From the NCBI GenBank assembly GCA_013696835.1, contig JACCXV010000060.1, forward strand, positions 1-27,121: 27,121 bases of DNA, given 5' to 3'. This DNA comes from Gemmatimonadota bacterium (GTDB taxonomy: Bacteria > Gemmatimonadota > Gemmatimonadetes > JACCXV01). Each line of letters opens with the position of its first letter. Positions within the stretch are counted from its first letter, which is position 1. The notes beneath the pieces were generated by a model, which worked only from the letters and a program-made list of their open reading frames with translations, did no database searches and was not told the origin of the DNA. Below are positions 23,495 through 27,121 of this stretch, piece after piece. The translations under genes and the position numbers were made by a program.

Positions 23495-25093
23495 GTGCCG
23501 CCGCTGCTGAACGTTCTCGCGCTCGCGACCCTCAACTGGGTCGCTACGCTCGATTCGGTTCCGTTGTATCCCGACCTGGGCGACCATCACCGCCCGATCG
23601 CCACGTCCGTGCCCCGCGCGCAGCAGTACTTCGACCAGGGGCTGCGGCTGGTGTACGGCTTCAACCACGGGGAGGCGATCCGTGCCTTCGAGGAGGGAAC
23701 CCGCCTCGACTCTCTGTGCGTGATGTGCTACTGGGGAATCGCCCTCGCCTCCGGGCCCCACGTAAACGCAGGCATGGATTCGGCCGGCAATGCGAGGGCG
23801 AGCGCGGCCCTGAAGAAGGTGTTGGCGATCGCCCCGTCGGCCAATCCGCAGGAGGGGGCCTACGTCGAGGCCCTGTCGCACCGCTATGCGCCCGTGCACG
23901 AGCCGGTCCGGGCGGCGCTGGACTCCGCATACGCAGCGGCGATGCGAGGCGTGGTCGAGCGGTACCCGGACGACCTCGACGCCGCGACACTCTACGCCGA
24001 GGCGCTGATGGATCTGAGGCCGTGGAACTACTGGTCTGCGGACGGCGAGCCCGCACCCGGCACCGCCGAGATCCTCGCAACCCTCGAGCGCGTCATCGCG
24101 GCGGCGCCGAACCATCCCGGCGCGTGTCACTACTACATCCACGCTGTCGAGGCTCGGCATCCGGAGCGTGCCGTGGAATGCGCCGAGCGTCTGGCCGCTC
24201 TCATGCCGGGCGCCGGGCACATGGTCCACATGCCCGGTCACATCTACATCCGCGTGGGGCGCTACGCGGACGCCATCGAGAGCAACGTCCATGCGGTCCA
24301 CGCCGACGAGACGTACATCCAGAGCGAACGCCCGTCGGGCATCTACCCGGGAGCCTACTATCCCCACAACTACCACTTCCTCGCGTTCGCGGCGACGATG
24401 GCGGGGCGCAGTGCGCAGGCCATCGAGGCGGCGCGCGCGCTGGCCATTCGCGTTCCGCCGGACGTGGCTCGGCAGTTCCCCGAGATGGAGCCGCTCGTGT
24501 CGTTCCTGCAGCTCACGCTGTTGACCTTCGGGCGTTGGGAGGAGCTGCTTGCGCAGCCGGCGCCGCCGGAGGGTCTGCGGTTCGCGCTCGGCCTGGATAC
24601 CTACGCCCGAGGAGTCGCATACGCCGCGCTGGGTCGCGGGAGCGAGGCTGACTCCGCCCTCTTTCGCCTGCGCGGGCTGGCGGCGAGCATGAGCCCCGAC
24701 GCTCCCTGGTTCCCGAAGCCCGTGCTCGAGATCGCGGTGCACGCCCTGACGGGAGAGATCGCCGCCCGGAACGACCGTCTCGACGAAGCCGTCGGGCACT
24801 TCCGCACGGCGGTGCGGATGGAGGATGAGCTGATCTACTTCGAACCGCCGCTGTGGCACGCCCCCCTTCGCCACGCGCTCGCGGCCGTGCTGCTCCGGGC
24901 CGGGGAGCCCGCCGAGGCGGAGGCGCTCTACCGCGAGGATCTGCAGCGCTTCCCGGAGAACGGCTGGTCCCTGTACGGCTTGGCCGAGAGCCTGCGGGCC
25001 CGCGGTGCCGCGGAGGAGTCGCAGGCGGTCCGGCGTCGGTTCTCGAGTGCCTGGGAGGGGTCGGACGTGAAGCTGACGAGCTCGCACTTCTGA
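23495..25093 (+). CDS. large TPR-repeat protein
   Basis: A 532-residue helical-repeat protein with TPR-like units, for example AQQYFDQGLRLVYGFNHGEAIRAF, GRYADAIESNVHAV and RNDRLDEAVGHFRTAVRM. GEPAEAEALYREDLQRFP occurs near the end. Conserved features are CVMCYWGIALASGP (C75, C78), ACHYYIHAVE (H212, H216), GHMVHMPGHIYIRVGRY (H242, H245, H249) and YPHNYHFLAF (H291, H294). The repeated His/Tyr/Cys content is typical of this uncharacterised family and might mark a ligand or metal site. The GTG start has GAGG nine bases upstream. The first 24 residues are mildly hydrophobic but lack basic residues, so export is uncertain. It follows the GNAT gene closely. Confidence 0.85.
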   Translation: MPPLLNVLALATLNWVATLDSVPLYPDLGDHHRPIATSVPRAQQYFDQGLRLVYGFNHGEAIRAFEEGTRLDSLCVMCYWGIALASGPHVNAGMDSAGNARASAALKKVLAIAPSANPQEGAYVEALSHRYAPVHEPVRAALDSAYAAAMRGVVERYPDDLDAATLYAEALMDLRPWNYWSADGEPAPGTAEILATLERVIAAAPNHPGACHYYIHAVEARHPERAVECAERLAALMPGAGHMVHMPGHIYIRVGRYADAIESNVHAVHADETYIQSERPSGIYPGAYYPHNYHFLAFAATMAGRSAQAIEAARALAIRVPPDVARQFPEMEPLVSFLQLTLLTFGRWEELLAQPAPPEGLRFALGLDTYARGVAYAALGRGSEADSALFRLRGLAASMSPDAPWFPKPVLEIAVHALTGEIAARNDRLDEAVGHFRTAVRMEDELIYFEPPLWHAPLRHALAAVLLRAGEPAEAEALYREDLQRFPENGWSLYGLAESLRARGAAEESQAVRRRFSSAWEGSDVKLTSSHF

Positions 25094-25107
25094 CGACGGG
25101 ACCAGGC

Positions 25108-25518
25108 GTGGCACCGACCCTGAACGGCGGTTGCCTGTGCGGGGGCGTGCGCTTCGAAGTGCAGGGAGCGTTCCTGCGCGCGAGCCACTGTCATTGCTCG
25201 CGTTGCCGGCGACACTCCGGCACGGCCGTGTGCACGCAGGGGCGTGTCCGGCGCGAGCAGTTCCGGCTCGTGAGCGGGGCCGGCCTGCTCCGCACCTACC
25301 GCACGGAGGGCTTCGCCAGCAAGGCATTCTGCTCCGTCTGCGGATCCAGCCTGTTCGGCGGCACGTGGCCGGAAGGCCCGGAGGTCTCCATCCGGCTGGG
25401 CGCCATGGACGGGGATCCCGGCATCCGCCCCGCCTTCCATACGTTCGTGGACTCGCGCGCGCCCTGGGACGAGATCACCGACGGCCTGCCCAAGTATTCC
25501 GGCGCGGCGCCGCTCTGA
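25108..25518 (+). CDS. GFA-type zinc protein (glutathione-dependent formaldehyde-activating family)
   Basis: A 136-residue single-domain protein of the GFA/CENP-V family. The zinc-binding cysteines are all visible: GGCLCGGVRFE (C9, C11), SHCHCSRCRR (C28, C30, C33) and FCSVCGSSLF (C75, C78). Family members were named for activating the formaldehyde-glutathione adduct, though most, including those of this size, have no proven reaction. The GTG start at 25108 sits 14 bases after the TPR gene's stop. It is followed by a strong hairpin that separates it from the convergent msrB. Confidence 0.92.
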   Translation: MAPTLNGGCLCGGVRFEVQGAFLRASHCHCSRCRRHSGTAVCTQGRVRREQFRLVSGAGLLRTYRTEGFASKAFCSVCGSSLFGGTWPEGPEVSIRLGAMDGDPGIRPAFHTFVDSRAPWDEITDGLPKYSGAAPL

Positions 25519-25525
25519 AACGAAG

Positions 25526-25555
25526 AAGGGCGGCAGGATCGCTCCTGCCGCCCTT
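25526..25555. terminator. bidirectional intrinsic terminator
   Basis: A perfect 12-base-pair stem (AAGGGCGGCAGG with CCTGCCGCCCTT) closes a six-base loop ATCGCT. It is followed by TTTCG on the plus strand and TTCGTTTC on the minus strand. It lies between the convergent GFA-type gene and msrB and should serve both. Confidence 0.85.
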
Positions 25556-25592
25556 TCGTGGACGCCCTATCCGCAGCCGTGGCGGTTCTCGC

Positions 25593-26192
25593 CTAGCGGC
25601 TGACGTTCGCGGTCTCCTTGGTCTCGGGCCTGGCGGAGTCGAAGAGCGACAGATACTCGCCGTAGCCTTCCTCCTGCATCTTCGCCACCGGCACGAAGCG
25701 CATTGCCGCCGAGTTCATGCAGTACCGCAGATTGGTCGGCTCGGGACCGTCGTCGAACACGTGCCCCAGATGCGAGTCCGCATGCTTCGAGCGCACCTCC
25801 GTGCGGACCGTGAACAGCTTGCGGTCCTTCTTGAGCACGATGTTCTCCTTCTCGAGCGGCCGCGTGAAGCTCGGCCACCCCGTGCCAGACTCGTACTTGT
25901 CGCGGGAGCTGAACAGCGGCTCGCCGGAGATCACGTCCACGTAGATGCCTTCCTCCTTGTTGTTCCAGTACTCGTTGCGGAACGGGCGCTCGGTATCCTC
26001 GTCCTGGGTGACGCTGTACTGCACCTTGGTGAGCGTCTTCTTCAGCACGTCGTCGGCCGGCTTCTCGTATCTCACGGAACGCACCCCCTTGGCTGCCGTT
26101 TGCGCGAACGTGTCTCCCGCCTGTGATGCGCCAGCCAGCGCGAACGACCCGGCCAGCAGAAGCATGCGGTGGAGAGAGCTCATGCGGATCAT
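25593..26192 (-). CDS. msrB: peptide-methionine (R)-S-oxide reductase, exported
   Basis: A 199-residue MsrB that reduces the R-epimer of methionine sulfoxide. A hydrophobic N-terminal segment (MLLLAGSFALAGASQA) indicates export to the periplasm. The catalytic cysteine is C158 in the hallmark RYCMNSAAMRF, and GIYVDVISGEPLFSS and SGTGWPSF complete the family pattern. It contains no other cysteine: the zinc CxxC pairs of many MsrB are missing and there is no resolving cysteine in the chain. The ATG at 26192 overlaps the msrA stop as ATGA; a second ATG at 26183 has a better spaced AAAGGA, so either may be used. Translation with msrA is coupled. The pair suggests repair of oxidised envelope proteins. 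Confidence 0.94.
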   Translation of the reverse strand: MIRMSSLHRMLLLAGSFALAGASQAGDTFAQTAAKGVRSVRYEKPADDVLKKTLTKVQYSVTQDEDTERPFRNEYWNNKEEGIYVDVISGEPLFSSRDKYESGTGWPSFTRPLEKENIVLKKDRKLFTVRTEVRSKHADSHLGHVFDDGPEPTNLRYCMNSAAMRFVPVAKMQEEGYGEYLSLFDSARPETKETANVSR

Positions 26193-26908
26193 CCTTTCTC
26201 GGGTTGGGTCGCGCGGCCGTCGGCGTGCTTGCCCCAGAGCTGCTCCAGGCGCTTCGTGCGTCCGCAGTTGAACTTGTAGAGCTTGTAGCGCAGCGGGCTC
26301 TTCTCGTAGAAGTCCTGATGGTAGTCCTCGGCGGGGTAGAACTCCGAGGCAGGAGAGATTTCGACCAGGATCGGCCCCGCGAACGTCTTCGTCCGCTGCA
26401 CTCGATCCCGTGACTCTTCGGCGAGCCGTTTCTGCGTCTCGTCATGGTAGAAGATCGCGGGCCGGTACTGGCGTCCCGTGTCGCAGAACTGCCGGTTGTT
26501 CACCGTGGGGTCCACGTTGACCCAGAAGAGCTCGAGCAACTCTTCGTAGCTGACCCGCGCGGGATCGTACACGACCTGGACCGCCTCGGCGTGGCCGGTA
26601 CCCCCGGAGGATACCTCCTCATAGGTCGGATCGACCTTGTCGCCGCCGGTATACCCCGACGTGGTCGAGCTCACGCCCTGCGGCTCGTCGAGAACCTCCT
26701 CCATGCACCAGAAGCAGCCGCCGGCGAACGTCGCCCTGCCCGACTCGTCCTGGGGCCGGACCGCGATCTGGTCACCCCCCGCGGCGTTTCCAGCCTCCGG
26801 TCGATCCTCCGCCGGATCCTCTGCCCGCACAGGGGTCCTGGTGCACCCGAACCCTGTCACCAGCAGCCCGAGCGTCAGCATCACATTCAGCGACGTTCCG
26901 ATCGTCAT
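26189..26908 (-). CDS. msrA: peptide-methionine (S)-S-oxide reductase, exported
   Basis: A 239-residue MsrA that reduces the S-epimer of methionine sulfoxide. The ATG at 26908 is supported by GGAGAG about eight bases upstream. The protein has a hydrophobic N-terminal segment with C22 at its end (GFGC), possibly a lipid anchor, then an acidic, low-complexity linker to about residue 55. The catalytic motif is GGCFWCMEE with C65 and C68. The block EEVSSGGTGHAEAVQVVYDP and the C-terminal FNCGRTKRLEQLWG complete the fold. It precedes msrB in one operon. Both being exported fits a periplasmic methionine sulfoxide repair pair rather than the usual cytoplasmic MsrA. Confidence 0.94.
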   Translation of the reverse strand: MTIGTSLNVMLTLGLLVTGFGCTRTPVRAEDPAEDRPEAGNAAGGDQIAVRPQDESGRATFAGGCFWCMEEVLDEPQGVSSTTSGYTGGDKVDPTYEEVSSGGTGHAEAVQVVYDPARVSYEELLELFWVNVDPTVNNRQFCDTGRQYRPAIFYHDETQKRLAEESRDRVQRTKTFAGPILVEISPASEFYPAEDYHQDFYEKSPLRYKLYKFNCGRTKRLEQLWGKHADGRATQPEKG

Positions 26909-27121
26909 CGTCTGCTCTCCACTCCGAAAAAGGTTGCGGGATCCGCGCCCGCGCTCGACCTTGCCGCAGCCGTGCGGGGGTCGATTCGCGCCGTCGATCG
27001 CGCACGGATGATAACGCTTCGCGGGATCCGAAAAGTCCCGCCGGAGACACCGCGTTCGAGCACCTAACCCTCTGCGACGTAAGACCATGCAAAGCGCGAA
27101 GATGGGGCTCCACCCCGGAAG

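Noticed and set aside
23438..25327. 629-codon open frame on the minus strand
   Set aside because: It mirrors the TPR gene and has no recognisable motif; a high-G+C shadow frame.
26909..27121. Upstream extension of msrA to 27088
   Set aside because: The extra 60 residues are Arg-rich with no homology, and the ATG at 26908 has both a ribosome site and a signal-like N-terminus; nothing else recognisable lies in this right-hand edge.

Overview
The window is a chromosomal stretch of a high-G+C, Gram-negative-type bacterium. By eye G+C is well above 60%, start codons include many GTG and TTG, and genes are packed with gaps of a few bases or ATGA overlaps. Several products have signal peptides or lipoboxes, and there is a periplasmic adaptor and an N-terminally anchored PQQ dehydrogenase, so an outer membrane is likely. 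The gene mix (class II photolyase, NxxGxxAF-repeat protein, FtsX-type exporter, D-aminoacylase-family amidohydrolase, large TPR protein) would fit a Gemmatimonadota- or Acidobacteriota-like organism. That placement is an impression, not a demonstrated one. I see no phage, IS element, CRISPR array, rRNA or tRNA.

Layout. 42-2006 (minus): ATP-dependent DNA ligase behind a small cupin protein. 2129-2994 (plus): a YcaQ-type DNA glycosylase gene that has lost its middle and is frameshifted. 3040-5962 (plus): a secreted NxxGxxAF-repeat protein and a D-aminoacylase-like amidohydrolase. 5988-7068 (minus): a RibD-C/DHFR-like protein and a second cupin. 7411-9955 (plus): class II photolyase and a membrane-anchored zinc metallopeptidase. 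10029-14262 (plus): a MacAB-like export system made of adaptor, ATPase and two separate FtsX-type permeases. 14301-18849 (plus): PQQ dehydrogenase, an internally deleted methyltransferase, a lipoprotein alpha/beta hydrolase, a small His-rich membrane protein and 3-methyladenine glycosylase Tag. 18798-19903: a four-helix membrane protein (minus), divergent from a secreted Asp/Arg/Glu heptad-repeat protein (plus). 19923-21668: a frameshifted exported protein (minus), a DoxX stub and an intact DoxX protein (plus). 21696-23478: DNA polymerase IV (minus), divergent from a GNAT acetyltransferase (plus). 23495-25518 (plus): TPR protein and a GFA-type zinc protein. 25593-26908 (minus): exported MsrA and MsrB.

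Two themes stand out. First, genes for surviving chemical, UV and oxidative damage are unusually frequent for 27 kb: DNA ligase, YcaQ remnant, photolyase, Tag, DinB, MsrA and MsrB. They lie in different transcription units, so this is co-location rather than an operon. Second, four loci look broken: YcaQ and the methyltransferase (each missing a central block and changing frame), the exported protein at 19923-20890 (apparently one lost C), and the DoxX stub. This suggests either ongoing gene decay or errors in the assembled sequence. The most unusual intact protein is the heptad-repeat protein at 19424-19903.
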